Positions 16,421-25,158 of a DNA stretch of 64,000 bases are shown one piece after another. The notes below the pieces were generated by a model. It saw only the letters and a list, made by a program, of their open reading frames with translations. It searched no databases and had not been told where the DNA came from. The stretch spans positions 26,512 to 90,511 of the forward strand of contig CACZAN010000013.1 of NCBI GenBank assembly GCA_902779165.1, written 5' to 3'. Within the stretch, counting starts at the first letter, position 1. Every line of letters starts with the position of its first letter. The translations under genes were made by a program, and so were the position numbers. Source of the stretch: an uncultured Bacteroidales bacterium. GTDB taxonomy: Bacteria > Bacteroidota > Bacteroidia > Bacteroidales > Bacteroidaceae.

Positions 16421-19417
16421 GTGTTTGAGAGCCAAATTGAGAATAGTTTCATACAGAAACTAACTACAGATTTGAAATATGTCTATCGTGATGATATTCA
16501 CGACAGACAGAGTCTTGAGCGTAACTTTAGGGAGAAGTTTCAGGCATTGAATAAGGTGCATCTGACAGATGCAGAGTTTACTCGATTGATGGAGGAACTT
16601 ACTAATTCCGATGTTTATGCCTCATCCAAAAGGTTGCGTGAACGCAATACGTTTATGCGTGAAGACGGTACGCCACTTCAATATACTTTGGTCAATATCA
16701 AAGACTGGTGCAAAAATGATTACGAAGTCATCAATCAGTTGCGAATGAACACCCGCTATAGTTCGCATCGTTATGATGTGATACTTCTGATTAATGGTTT
16801 GCCTCTTGTGCAGATTGAATTGAAGACACTCGATGTCAGTCCTCGTCGTGCTATGCAGCAGATAGTTGACTATAAGAATGACGTTGGCAACGGATACACC
16901 AATTCGCTGCTTTGCTTCATGCAGATGTTCATTGTCAGCAACAAAACAAACACTTACTATTTTGCTAACAACAATAGAACTCACTTCAATTTTAATGCTG
17001 CCGAGAACTATTTGCCGGTCTATCAATGGGCTGATGAGAAGAATAAGAAGATAACCAATCTTGACGACTTCTCCGATGTATTCCTGACAAAGTGTAAGTT
17101 GGGTGAGATGATTAGCCGATATATGGTACTTGTTGCCAGCGAACAGAAGATATTGATGATGCGTCCCTATCAGATTTATGCTGTAAAGGCAATCATAAAT
17201 TGTATCAATGAGAATCGTGGTAACGGCTATATCTGGCATACAACGGGTAGCGGTAAGACACTCACCTCTTTCAAGGCTGCAACGCTGTTGAAGGACAATC
17301 CTGAAATAGACAAATGTCTGTTTGTAGTGGATCGTAAAGATCTTGACAGACAGACACGTGAGGAATTCAACAAGTTCCAAGAGGGTTGCGTGGAAGAGAA
17401 CACCAATACTGATGCATTGGTGCGCAGAATGTTGTCGGAAGACTATTCCGATAAGATTATCGTGACCACTATTCAGAAGTTAGGTATTGCTTTAGACCCG
17501 CAGAACCGTGCGAACTATCAGAAGCGTTTGCTTCCTGTAAGAGATATGCGGATGGTGTTCATCTTCGACGAGTGCCACCGTTCGCAGTTTGGCGAGAACC
17601 ATAAGGCCATTAAAGAGTTCTTTCCCAACTCTCAGTTGTTTGGCTTTACTGGAACGCCCATCTTTGAGCAGAATGCATCCTATACACAGATAACTGGTGA
17701 GGAGGCACAATACAAGACGACAGAAGATGTCTTTGAGAAGGAACTGCATGCCTATACTATCACCAATGCCATTGACGACAAAAACGTGCTGCGTTTCCAT
17801 GTGGACTATTTTAAGTCTGATGAGGACGATAATGTTATTGGCATTGCGAAGAAACAGGCTATCGTCAGAACGATTCTTCAAAAACATAACAACGCCACCA
17901 ATGAGCGTCGTTTCAATGCACTCTTTGCAACGGGTTCAATCAATGAGGCCATAGAGTATTACCAGTTGTTTAAACGGATACAAAAAGATCGCCAGATGAT
18001 GGACGAGTCCTTTGAACCTTTAAATATTGCCTGTGTGTTCTCGCCGCCAGCCGAAGGAAATAAGGATATTATGCAGATTCAGGAGGATTTGCAGCAAGAG
18101 CGTATAGACAATGAGAAAGAGCCTGACCAGAAAAAGGCAGCACTCATGGCCATCATAGATGATTATAACAAACAGTATGGCACGAACCATTCTGTAGCTG
18201 AGTTTGATGCTTACTATCAGGATGTTCAGAAGCGAATTAAGAGCCAAAAATACACCAATCAGGATAATCCACATAAAAACAAGATAGATATTACGATTGT
18301 GGTGGATATGCTGCTGACGGGTTTTGACTCCAAGTATCTGAATACACTCTATGTGGATAAGAACTTGAAGTATCATGGACTAGTGCAGGCGTTCTCCCGT
18401 ACCAACAGAATCTTAAACGATACAAAACCATACGGAAACATCCTCGATTTCAGAGGACAGCAAGATGCTGTTGATGAGGCTATCGCATTGTTCTCTGGCG
18501 AAAAGAATGGAGATGTTGCTCGTCAGGTATGGCTCGTTGAACCAGCTGCTGTCATCATTCAAAAGTTTAATGAAGCAGTCCGAAACTTACAGAACTTCAT
18601 GAATCTGCACAATCTTGAATTTAAGGCAGATGAAGTTGCGAACCTCAGAGGTGACGAGGCGAAAGCTGGCTTTATCAATTATTTTAAGGAGGTGCAGCGA
18701 TATAAAACACAACTTGATCAATATACGGATCTTATTGTTGTTGATGACAATGAAGACGCAGATGTGGTGTCAGAGTCAACAGCCGCTTATGGCTTTACTG
18801 ATGATACTATGCGTGCTTTCCGTGGTGCATACCTTGACATAGCCAAGCAACTTAAGACAAAACGCGAAAAGAACGATACACCAGTCTCTGCTGAGATTGA
18901 GGATTTAGATTTCGAGTTTGTCCTGTTTGCATCGGCTCTGATAGACTATGATTACATCATGGAATTGATAAGTCATTATGTGGGTGCTCCCTCTATGCAG
19001 AAGATGACAAAGGAGCAGTTGGTCAACCTGATTTGTTCCAGTGCCAATCTCATAGATGAGCGTGAGGACATTATCGACTATATTGACGACTTGGATGCCA
19101 AAGGCGTGAATGGCAAGACAGAAAAGGAAATAGAACAAGGCTACGAGCTCTTCAAAAAAGACAAGTTTACTAAAGCGATATCTTCCATTGCCGAAAAGCA
19201 TCATTTGGATATTGAAGCCGTTCAAGCTTTTGTCAATGAGATTGTGGAACGAAGAATCTTTGACGGAGAGAAACTTTACGATCTAATTGCCCCTCTGGAA
19301 TTAGGTTGGAAAGATCGTGCCAGAAAGGAAGAGGAGCTGATGAAGGACCTGATTCCTTTATTGAAACGAATGGCAGGAGGTCAAAAGATTTCTGGACTTT
19401 CTGCGTATGAAGAATAG
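16421..19417 (+). CDS. hsdR: Type I restriction enzyme, R (translocase/nuclease) subunit
   Basis: The protein is 998 aa, the usual length of HsdR. The N-terminal PD-(D/E)xK nuclease is visible as YDVILLING (D near 118) and QIELKTLD (E-x-K near 132). The SF2 translocase follows: Walker A HTTGSGKT near 275, FIFDECHRSQFG near 381, FGFTGTP near 408, and VDMLLTGFDSKYLNT further on. The start is GTG (MFESQIENSF), fitting the N-terminus of the family and the promoter spacing. The enzyme cleaves DNA unmethylated at the HsdS-specified site after ATP-driven translocation. It is followed by hsdS after 30 bp. Confidence 0.95.
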   Translation: MFESQIENSFIQKLTTDLKYVYRDDIHDRQSLERNFREKFQALNKVHLTDAEFTRLMEELTNSDVYASSKRLRERNTFMREDGTPLQYTLVNIKDWCKNDYEVINQLRMNTRYSSHRYDVILLINGLPLVQIELKTLDVSPRRAMQQIVDYKNDVGNGYTNSLLCFMQMFIVSNKTNTYYFANNNRTHFNFNAAENYLPVYQWADEKNKKITNLDDFSDVFLTKCKLGEMISRYMVLVASEQKILMMRPYQIYAVKAIINCINENRGNGYIWHTTGSGKTLTSFKAATLLKDNPEIDKCLFVVDRKDLDRQTREEFNKFQEGCVEENTNTDALVRRMLSEDYSDKIIVTTIQKLGIALDPQNRANYQKRLLPVRDMRMVFIFDECHRSQFGENHKAIKEFFPNSQLFGFTGTPIFEQNASYTQITGEEAQYKTTEDVFEKELHAYTITNAIDDKNVLRFHVDYFKSDEDDNVIGIAKKQAIVRTILQKHNNATNERRFNALFATGSINEAIEYYQLFKRIQKDRQMMDESFEPLNIACVFSPPAEGNKDIMQIQEDLQQERIDNEKEPDQKKAALMAIIDDYNKQYGTNHSVAEFDAYYQDVQKRIKSQKYTNQDNPHKNKIDITIVVDMLLTGFDSKYLNTLYVDKNLKYHGLVQAFSRTNRILNDTKPYGNILDFRGQQDAVDEAIALFSGEKNGDVARQVWLVEPAAVIIQKFNEAVRNLQNFMNLHNLEFKADEVANLRGDEAKAGFINYFKEVQRYKTQLDQYTDLIVVDDNEDADVVSESTAAYGFTDDTMRAFRGAYLDIAKQLKTKREKNDTPVSAEIEDLDFEFVLFASALIDYDYIMELISHYVGAPSMQKMTKEQLVNLICSSANLIDEREDIIDYIDDLDAKGVNGKTEKEIEQGYELFKKDKFTKAISSIAEKHHLDIEAVQAFVNEIVERRIFDGEKLYDLIAPLELGWKDRARKEEELMKDLIPLLKRMAGGQKISGLSAYEE

Positions 19418-19447
19418 TATGATAATACTTAAATTGAACTTTATATA

Positions 19448-20092
19448 ATGAATATGAATGACAAGGCTATACCACTTTTAAGATTTCCTAAGTTCATAGA
19501 TTCAGGATCATGGGATGAAGCGTTATTGGGAGATATCGCTTATGTTTTTCAAGGATTTGGTTTTCCAGAAAGAATGCAAGGAAAACACGAGGGTAAATAT
19601 CCTTTTTATAAAGTGAGCGACATCTCATATACTGTAATGAATGGGAACATGTTTATTGATGAGGCCTTTAATTATATAGATGATGATGATGTTGCAGTTT
19701 TGAAAGCTGAGCATATTCCTATAGGAACTACAATTTTTGCTAAAATTGGAGAAGCTATAAAACTTAACAGAAGGGTTATTACAACAAAAGAATGTTTTAT
19801 TGATAATAATACAGCAGGGATTAAAGCAAAATCAGGTTGTGCAGATGATCTGTTTCTTTATTATGTAATGTCAAATATTAATTTGTCAGATTACGCTGGT
19901 GGTGCTGTTCCTGCTGTTAAAAAGTCAACAATTGAACATATCCCTATATTAATTCCTTCTCTATCAGAGCAAAAGAAAATAGCAGAGTTTCTTTTTTCTA
20001 TTGATGAGAATATCTCTTTTACATATCAAAAACTCTATCAAATGAGAGAATACAAAAAGGGAATGATGCGACAACTATTTCCAAATAAATAA
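19448..20092 (+). CDS. hsdS: Type I R-M specificity subunit, half-length (single TRD)
   Basis: The 214 aa begin LLRFPKF and include WDEALLGDI, the usual start of a target-recognition domain. It has one TRD (to about residue 165), PILIPSLSEQKKIAEFLFSI and one conserved helical region ending KKGMMRQLFPNK. Full HsdS proteins have two TRDs and ~400 residues, so this is one half. The ends look natural rather than broken, so it may act as a homodimer recognising a symmetric site, as reported for some half-subunits. No second hsdS fragment or invertase is visible nearby. Confidence 0.85.
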   Translation: MNMNDKAIPLLRFPKFIDSGSWDEALLGDIAYVFQGFGFPERMQGKHEGKYPFYKVSDISYTVMNGNMFIDEAFNYIDDDDVAVLKAEHIPIGTTIFAKIGEAIKLNRRVITTKECFIDNNTAGIKAKSGCADDLFLYYVMSNINLSDYAGGAVPAVKKSTIEHIPILIPSLSEQKKIAEFLFSIDENISFTYQKLYQMREYKKGMMRQLFPNK

Positions 20093-20100
20093 AAAATATT

Positions 20101-21234
20101 ATGGAGTTAAAAGAGATTGCTAAAACAATTAAGGAAGCGAAAGAAAACATCTTTCTAATATACGCTTTTAATGGGACTGGAAAGACAAGACTTTCTAAAG
20201 AATATAAAGACCTCACAAAGGATGTTGATGGCAACCATACTGGGGTATATTATAATGCATTTAGTGAAGATTTGTTTAGATGGAACAATGATGAGCCTAA
20301 TAAAAATGAAAACATTAGATTAGAGGTCGTTGATAGTAGCCTTTCCACATTGTATCAATATTTTGGTGATGAAGGCCCAATAAAAGATAAGCTTAAAATA
20401 TACCAACCAAATTATGACTTCCGCTTTAAGTTTATCAATGATAATCAAGAAAAAGGAATTGAATACATTTGGTTTTTTAAGGAAGATGATAAAGATACCT
20501 GGATAAAGATATCAAGAGGAGAGGAACGAATATTCATTTGGTGTTTTTTCTTGGCATTGTTTGAGATAGAGGATTTTGAAGATGCGCATAAAGATTATAT
20601 CTTCATCGACGATCCAGTTTCCAGCTTAGATGATAATAATCTTTATCTTACTGCTATGACTCTATTTGAGTTGTTAGAGAAAACCGTAGATAGTGACAAA
20701 AAAATAATAATTTCAACACATCATATTGGTTTATTCTCACTTCTAATAGATTGGCTTGGAAAGGGAGAACATTCTATTAAATTCAAAAAGAAAGAAATCG
20801 TACAACACAAAAAGGAATCAAAAGACGGAATCGAAATTTATGAAGTGATAGAAGAAGAAAACCTGTATTGTATAAAAATATTAGAAAGGATTGGTGAGGA
20901 TTATTTTCTAAAAAGTAGATATAAAGGCGCATGGTTATATCATTTACTTTTAATGCAATTATTGAAACAAGTTATTGATGAAGATGATTTATATTTATAT
21001 CATTTTGGTATATTAAGACAGATACTTGAAATGGTAGCGTCATTTTTAGGTGAAGGACGATTTGGCTTTGTTTTGCATGAGATTGGTGAACCTAATGAAA
21101 CTGCAGATAAAATTAATGCTTTTTCTCATAAAAGAGTATATGATAGTGTAAATGCTAAACTAACGGCTGACAATAAAGAAACTTTTATTCGTGTTTTCAA
21201 CAATCTAATCCATAAGTACAATTTTAAGATATAA
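20101..21234 (+). CDS. prrC: PrrC-type anticodon nuclease, latent suicide effector of the R-M system
   Basis: The 377-aa protein matches E. coli PrrC along its length: LIYAFNGTGKTRLSKEY (Walker A 22-29), YYNAFSEDLFRWNND (50-64), the ABC-like signature SRGEE (138-142), YIFIDDPVSSLDDNNL (Walker B 166-181) and the STHH loop (205-208). The C-terminal nuclease has LRQILEMVASFLG and INAFSHKRV. Arg306, Glu310 and His343 line up with the PrrC catalytic triad Arg320, Glu324, His356. PrrC is held inactive by the type I R-M complex and, when phage disables restriction, cleaves tRNA-Lys in the anticodon loop. The position between hsdS and hsdM is the expected genetic linkage. It is AT-rich like its neighbours. 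Confidence 0.9.
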   Translation: MELKEIAKTIKEAKENIFLIYAFNGTGKTRLSKEYKDLTKDVDGNHTGVYYNAFSEDLFRWNNDEPNKNENIRLEVVDSSLSTLYQYFGDEGPIKDKLKIYQPNYDFRFKFINDNQEKGIEYIWFFKEDDKDTWIKISRGEERIFIWCFFLALFEIEDFEDAHKDYIFIDDPVSSLDDNNLYLTAMTLFELLEKTVDSDKKIIISTHHIGLFSLLIDWLGKGEHSIKFKKKEIVQHKKESKDGIEIYEVIEEENLYCIKILERIGEDYFLKSRYKGAWLYHLLLMQLLKQVIDEDDLYLYHFGILRQILEMVASFLGEGRFGFVLHEIGEPNETADKINAFSHKRVYDSVNAKLTADNKETFIRVFNNLIHKYNFKI

Positions 21235-21236
21235 TT

Positions 21237-22865
21237 ATGACAACAAGTCAACAACAAGAACTCGGAAAAACTCTTTGGGAAATCGCCAATAATCTGCGTG
21301 GCGCAATGATGGCAGATAGTTTCCGAGATTATATGCTGTCATTCCTTTTCTGGAAGTATTTGTCAGATAGTTATATCAATGCTGCCAAAAGGGAGTTAGG
21401 TCCAGATTATCCAGAAATTCCTAAGGATGTTTTGGTTGCTATGGGTGTAGCAACTCCTTTACAGATATGGTATAAGGAAAATCCCAACGACACGTCTTTG
21501 TTTGAAAAGCAGATGAAACGTAAAGTTCATTATGTCATTGAGCCACAATATTTATGGGATAATATCGTGGAATTGGCAAGAACTCAAAGTGACAAATTGC
21601 TTCAAACATTAGAAGAAGGTTTTAAATATATAGAGAATGATTCTTTTGACAGTTCATTTAAAGGTCTGTTTTCGGAGATTAATTTGAATTCAGAGAAATT
21701 AGGCAAAAACTATACAGAGAGAAACGAACTACTGGCTAAGGTCATTACGACGATTGCGAATGGATTGAAAGAGTTTTCTGCTGATAATGATTCGTTGGGT
21801 GATGCATACGAATATCTGATAGGTCAGTTTGCTGCTGGGTCTGGTCAAAAAGCTGGCGAATTCTATACGCCGCAGATGATCTCAACAATTCTTTCACGCA
21901 TTGTTACTTTGGATTGTCAAGACCCTGCATCTGGCAAGAAGAACAGAATTAACCGTGTACTGGACTTCGCTTGCGGTTCCGGTTCGTTGCTGTTGAATGT
22001 GCGTAACCAGATGGGAGAAAGTGGAATAGGCAAGATTTATGGTCAGGAGAAGAATATCACGACCTATAACCTTTGCCGCATGAATATGTTGCTGCATGGG
22101 GTGAAAGATTCTGCTTTTGAAATACATCATGGTGATTCACTCGCTAATGACTGGGACATCTTGCAAGAAGAGAATCCTGCCAACAAGATAGATTTCGATG
22201 CAGTCGTAGCCAATCCGCCTTTTTCTCTACGTTGGGATCCAACGGAAGATACTGCCAACGACTTCCGCTTTAACCGTTATGGTGTAGCACCACGTTCTGC
22301 TGCAGACTTTGCTTTCCTTTTGCATGGCTTTCATTTCTTGAGTGGAGATGGAACGATGGCTATCATTCTCCCTCACGGCGTGTTGTTCCGTGGTGGCAAA
22401 GAGTTGGCTATCAGAAAGAAACTGCTTGAAGATGACAACATTGATGCGGTCATTGGCTTGCCTGGCAACCTATTCTATTCAACGGGTATTCCTGTTTGTA
22501 TCATTGTGTTGAAGAAGTGTCGTAAGAATGAAAAGATTCTCTTCATCAATGCCAGTTCCGATGAGCACTACGAAAAAGGAAAACGTCAAAACTATTTGCG
22601 TGATGAGGATGTCAATAAGATAGTTGAAACTTACCAATTCCGCAAAGAAGAGTTACGCTATTCCCGTCAGGTTTCTTTGCAGGAAATTAAAGATAATGAC
22701 TATAATTTGAACATCACCCGCTATGTCAGTCTTGCACAAGAAGAAAAGCCCATCGACCTGCAAGAAGTACATGATAAGTTGGTAGAGATAGAAGCAGAGA
22801 TCGTCAAGGCTCGCGATAAGCATAATGAATTTCTGAAAGAATTAGGTCTTCCCCCATTAGTTTAA
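21237..22865 (+). CDS. hsdM: Type I R-M DNA methyltransferase (M subunit)
   Basis: The 542-aa N6-adenine methyltransferase has an N-terminal HsdM helical domain (GAMMADSFRDYMLSFLFWK), the SAM-binding motif FACGSGSLL near 243, and catalytic NPPF near 325. It ends in the coiled region typical of HsdM (DLQEVHDKLVEIEAEI). It starts 2 bp after prrC and overlaps the next gene by one base, so hsdR-hsdS-prrC-hsdM-abiH read as one operon. It methylates host DNA at the HsdS site and forms the core that restrains HsdR and PrrC. Confidence 0.95.
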   Translation: MTTSQQQELGKTLWEIANNLRGAMMADSFRDYMLSFLFWKYLSDSYINAAKRELGPDYPEIPKDVLVAMGVATPLQIWYKENPNDTSLFEKQMKRKVHYVIEPQYLWDNIVELARTQSDKLLQTLEEGFKYIENDSFDSSFKGLFSEINLNSEKLGKNYTERNELLAKVITTIANGLKEFSADNDSLGDAYEYLIGQFAAGSGQKAGEFYTPQMISTILSRIVTLDCQDPASGKKNRINRVLDFACGSGSLLLNVRNQMGESGIGKIYGQEKNITTYNLCRMNMLLHGVKDSAFEIHHGDSLANDWDILQEENPANKIDFDAVVANPPFSLRWDPTEDTANDFRFNRYGVAPRSAADFAFLLHGFHFLSGDGTMAIILPHGVLFRGGKELAIRKKLLEDDNIDAVIGLPGNLFYSTGIPVCIIVLKKCRKNEKILFINASSDEHYEKGKRQNYLRDEDVNKIVETYQFRKEELRYSRQVSLQEIKDNDYNLNITRYVSLAQEEKPIDLQEVHDKLVEIEAEIVKARDKHNEFLKELGLPPLV

Positions 22866-23974
22866 TGAATAGAATCGTACTCATAGGCAACGGCTTTGAT
22901 TTGGCTCATGGTCTCAAGACCAGCTATAAAGACTTTATTTGTTGGTACTGGAAACAATGGGGCTATCGTTTGTTACATGGGTTAGGCAAAGAAGAGTCTG
23001 ACGGATTGTGTTCATTTGTAATTAAAGATGGAATCAATGTTCCCAACTGGGCTTCTGCTTTTAAAGGATGGTACTTTAAGAGAGATAATCCATTTGTTCC
23101 ATGGGATGAAACCGATGCATTCTCTGAAGCTATCAAAGATAGAAGATTATGTGAATTCACTTTAATTAGCCCACTCCTTCAACGAATATGGAAACAATTT
23201 TTATTAGGATGGGTAGATGTTGAGAATGAATACTTTTCGTTACTAAGAGAAGAAAAAATGTCAATGGACAAAGGTATTGTTTATCCAGACTTCAAAGAAT
23301 TGAATGACCATTTAGATATACTGCGTAATAGTCTTGTTCAATACCTAAAAACTGAAAGTGAAAAGGGAGCTCCTGAGATTGCTGAGATTAAAGAAAAAAT
23401 ATATCACCCTATAAAAGAGAGGGAGATATCAGTAGCCTTCAAGAGATTACTTGATAAAACTACATTAGGAGATGTGGATCCCAATGTAATCATGCTTCTC
23501 AACTTTAACTACACTAAAACGCCTGAACAATATGCGGCTAAATCATCAAAAGTTCAAGTCAATTACATTCACGGGAAACTTGATTGTCCTGAGAGTGTAA
23601 TATTTGGTTATGGAGATGAATTGGACGATAGCTTCAAGAAACTACAAAGCATGAATGATAATGAGTGCTTACGTCATATTAAATCCATACGCTATCTTGA
23701 ATCTGATAATTATCGAAAGTTATTGGAATTTATCGAGTCTGATACTTTCCAAGTTGTTATAATGGGTCATTCATGCGGAAACTCTGACCGCACTTTATTA
23801 AATACACTCTTCGAACATAAGAATTGTATATCCATCAAACCCTATTTCTATAAAAAAGAGGATGGAACAGACAATTATCTTGAATTGATTCAGAATATTA
23901 GTAGGAACTTTACCGATATGAAACTCATGCGAGATAGGGTTGTTAATAAAACATTTTGCGAACCACTTACTTAA
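22865..23974 (+). CDS. AbiH-family abortive-infection protein
   Basis: The 369-aa protein begins MNRIVLIGNGFDLAHGLKTS, the signature opening of the AbiH family; LLNFNYTKTPEQYA and VNYIHGKLD lie in the middle and VVIMGHSCGNSDRTLL toward the end. This layout resembles the nucleotide-binding SIR2-like fold. The ATG overlaps the hsdM TAA by one base. AbiH proteins give phage resistance by an unknown mechanism in Lactococcus and others. Here it is translationally coupled to the R-M operon, suggesting a third protective layer after restriction and PrrC. Confidence 0.8.
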   Translation: MNRIVLIGNGFDLAHGLKTSYKDFICWYWKQWGYRLLHGLGKEESDGLCSFVIKDGINVPNWASAFKGWYFKRDNPFVPWDETDAFSEAIKDRRLCEFTLISPLLQRIWKQFLLGWVDVENEYFSLLREEKMSMDKGIVYPDFKELNDHLDILRNSLVQYLKTESEKGAPEIAEIKEKIYHPIKEREISVAFKRLLDKTTLGDVDPNVIMLLNFNYTKTPEQYAAKSSKVQVNYIHGKLDCPESVIFGYGDELDDSFKKLQSMNDNECLRHIKSIRYLESDNYRKLLEFIESDTFQVVIMGHSCGNSDRTLLNTLFEHKNCISIKPYFYKKEDGTDNYLELIQNISRNFTDMKLMRDRVVNKTFCEPLT

Positions 23975-24047
23975 TAATAGAGAATATGGGCAAAACAGTA
24001 ACAACATTCTCTACGTAATAATTTGTTTATTTATTTTGCAAAAGAAT

Positions 24048-24386
24048 ATGGCAAAAAGAAGAGAAATAAGAAACAGCACGGCAGAGTTCCTGATATTCCA
24101 GATAGAGGGAAAGGGACAGGGAATAGAGGTGTACTATAAGGACAAGACGGTTTGGTGTACCCAGAAGGCGATGGGAATGCTGTTTGACTGCTCAACGGAC
24201 AATGTGGGACTTCACCTGAAGAACATCTTTGCAAGTGGTGAACTGGTTAAGGATTCAGTTACCGAGAAAATCTCGGCAACTGCCCCTGATGGGAAAAACT
24301 ACATGACGCAGTTCTACAACCTCGATGCCATCATCAGCGTGGGTTATCGGGGAGTAAGATGGGACATCTCAGCATGGTGCTATTGA
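24048..24386 (+). pseudogene. RhuM-family protein, 3'-truncated remnant
   Basis: MAKRREIRNSTAEFLIFQIE and VWCTQKAMGMLFDCSTDNVG match the start of RhuM/virulence proteins, continuing to YNLDAIISVGYRG. RhuM proteins normally run past 300 residues. Here the frame leaves the family at that point and stops at 24386, after 112 residues. A deletion up to the intergenic repeats is the simplest explanation. These genes are common cargo of defence and mobile islands. Confidence 0.7.
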
Positions 24387-24439
24387 TAGAGCCGATGGAC
24401 TATGTTCGCCTTATTCCTATAAAAACGGAGAATTATTTC

Positions 24440-24536
24440 AAAAACACTACACACTACACGAATTTGTGTTTATAGGCTCACTTTCTGCCTGTTTATGGGC
24501 AAAAAAGGGAAAAGTAGTGTAGTGTGTAGTGTTTTT
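24440..24536. repeat. Large inverted repeat of ACACTAC-type arms
   Basis: Left arm 24440-24459 (AAAAACACTACACACTACAC) pairs with right arm 24517-24536 almost perfectly around a 57-bp loop. It lies just after the RhuM remnant. No ORF is involved. Confidence 0.75.
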
Positions 24537-24548
24537 TTGATGGCATTT

Positions 24549-24692
24549 TGCAAAAAGTTGACTCAAAAACACTCCGAAACTCCGAAACACTCCGAATATA
24601 ACACATCAAAATGCTATCTCCAGATGGCAAACCGAATATAAGAATCGGAGTGTTTCGGAGTGTTCGGAGTGTTTTTGCGTCAACTTTTTGCA
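24549..24692. repeat. Second large inverted repeat with 19-bp boundary sequence at its tips
   Basis: Arms 24550-24597 and 24644-24691 are ~48 bp each and nearly complementary, built from CTCCGAAACACTCCG-like repeats. The outer ends are the boundary sequence TGCAAAAAGTTGAC(T/G)CAAA found at 13861. The ~46-bp loop holds no gene. Confidence 0.8.
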
Positions 24693-24697
24693 ACTTC

Positions 24698-24890
24698 TCT
24701 CCGCTATAACGTCACCTCATCTCCGCTATAACGTCACCTCATCTCCGATAAGACGTCACGTCTTCCACGATAATCCGTCACGTCTTCCGCGATAGGACGT
24801 CACGTCTTCCACGAAAGGACGTAAGCGGTCGGACGTATATATGTCTCGGCCTTTACGTATATACATAAACGCCCGCACGTATATATGTCT
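24698..24890 (+). repeat. 22-bp repeat array, right of defence island
   Basis: Units at 24698, 24720, 24742, 24764 and 24786 are each 22 bp. The first two are identical (TCTCCGCTATAACGTCACCT...) and the next three centre on GACGTCACGTCT. After a slip near 24808-24821 the 22-bp period resumes with GGACGTATATATG and CTCGGCCTTTACGTATATAC. The last part is the reverse complement of the left array around 14009-14066. Confidence 0.7.
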
Positions 24891-24892
24891 TT

Positions 24893-25158
24893 GGCTTCAT
24901 GAAGTGGCTGCTTTAGAATATTTCATTATTCCAGAGCATCTTCAAGAAATCAAGGACGTAGATGAGTTCCACATCTCCAGATTTGCGGGTAATTGGGGCG
25001 AGTCTATTCCGGATTTTTATATGAAAATCGGGAGTATGGTCACGAATTTAATGACTTTTTCAGTGCAAAAGTACATGTTATTTAATGAAATAGCAAATCT
25101 TTTGCGAGAAAATACAAATAATGGTCTTTTCCCTATCATTTTTCCTGTCGTTGAGCCA
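24893..25158. other. Intergenic segment with possible gene remnant
   Basis: A plus-strand frame here, with no good start, reads EYFIIPEHLQEIKDVDEF and continues HISRFAGNWGESIPDFY before running into antisense of the transpeptidase gene. The composition looks protein-like, but I recognise no family and it may be a decayed gene. A good minus-strand promoter lies inside it. Otherwise I see nothing. Confidence 0.3.
25066..25097 (-). promoter_or_regulatory. Orphan leftward Bacteroidetes promoter
   Basis: Read on the minus strand: TTTG (25097-25094), a 20-bp spacer, TACTTTTG (25073-25066), a perfect consensus. No convincing ORF follows for several hundred bases; the transcript would run through the 22-bp array and the inverted repeats toward the RhuM remnant. 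Confidence 0.55.
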
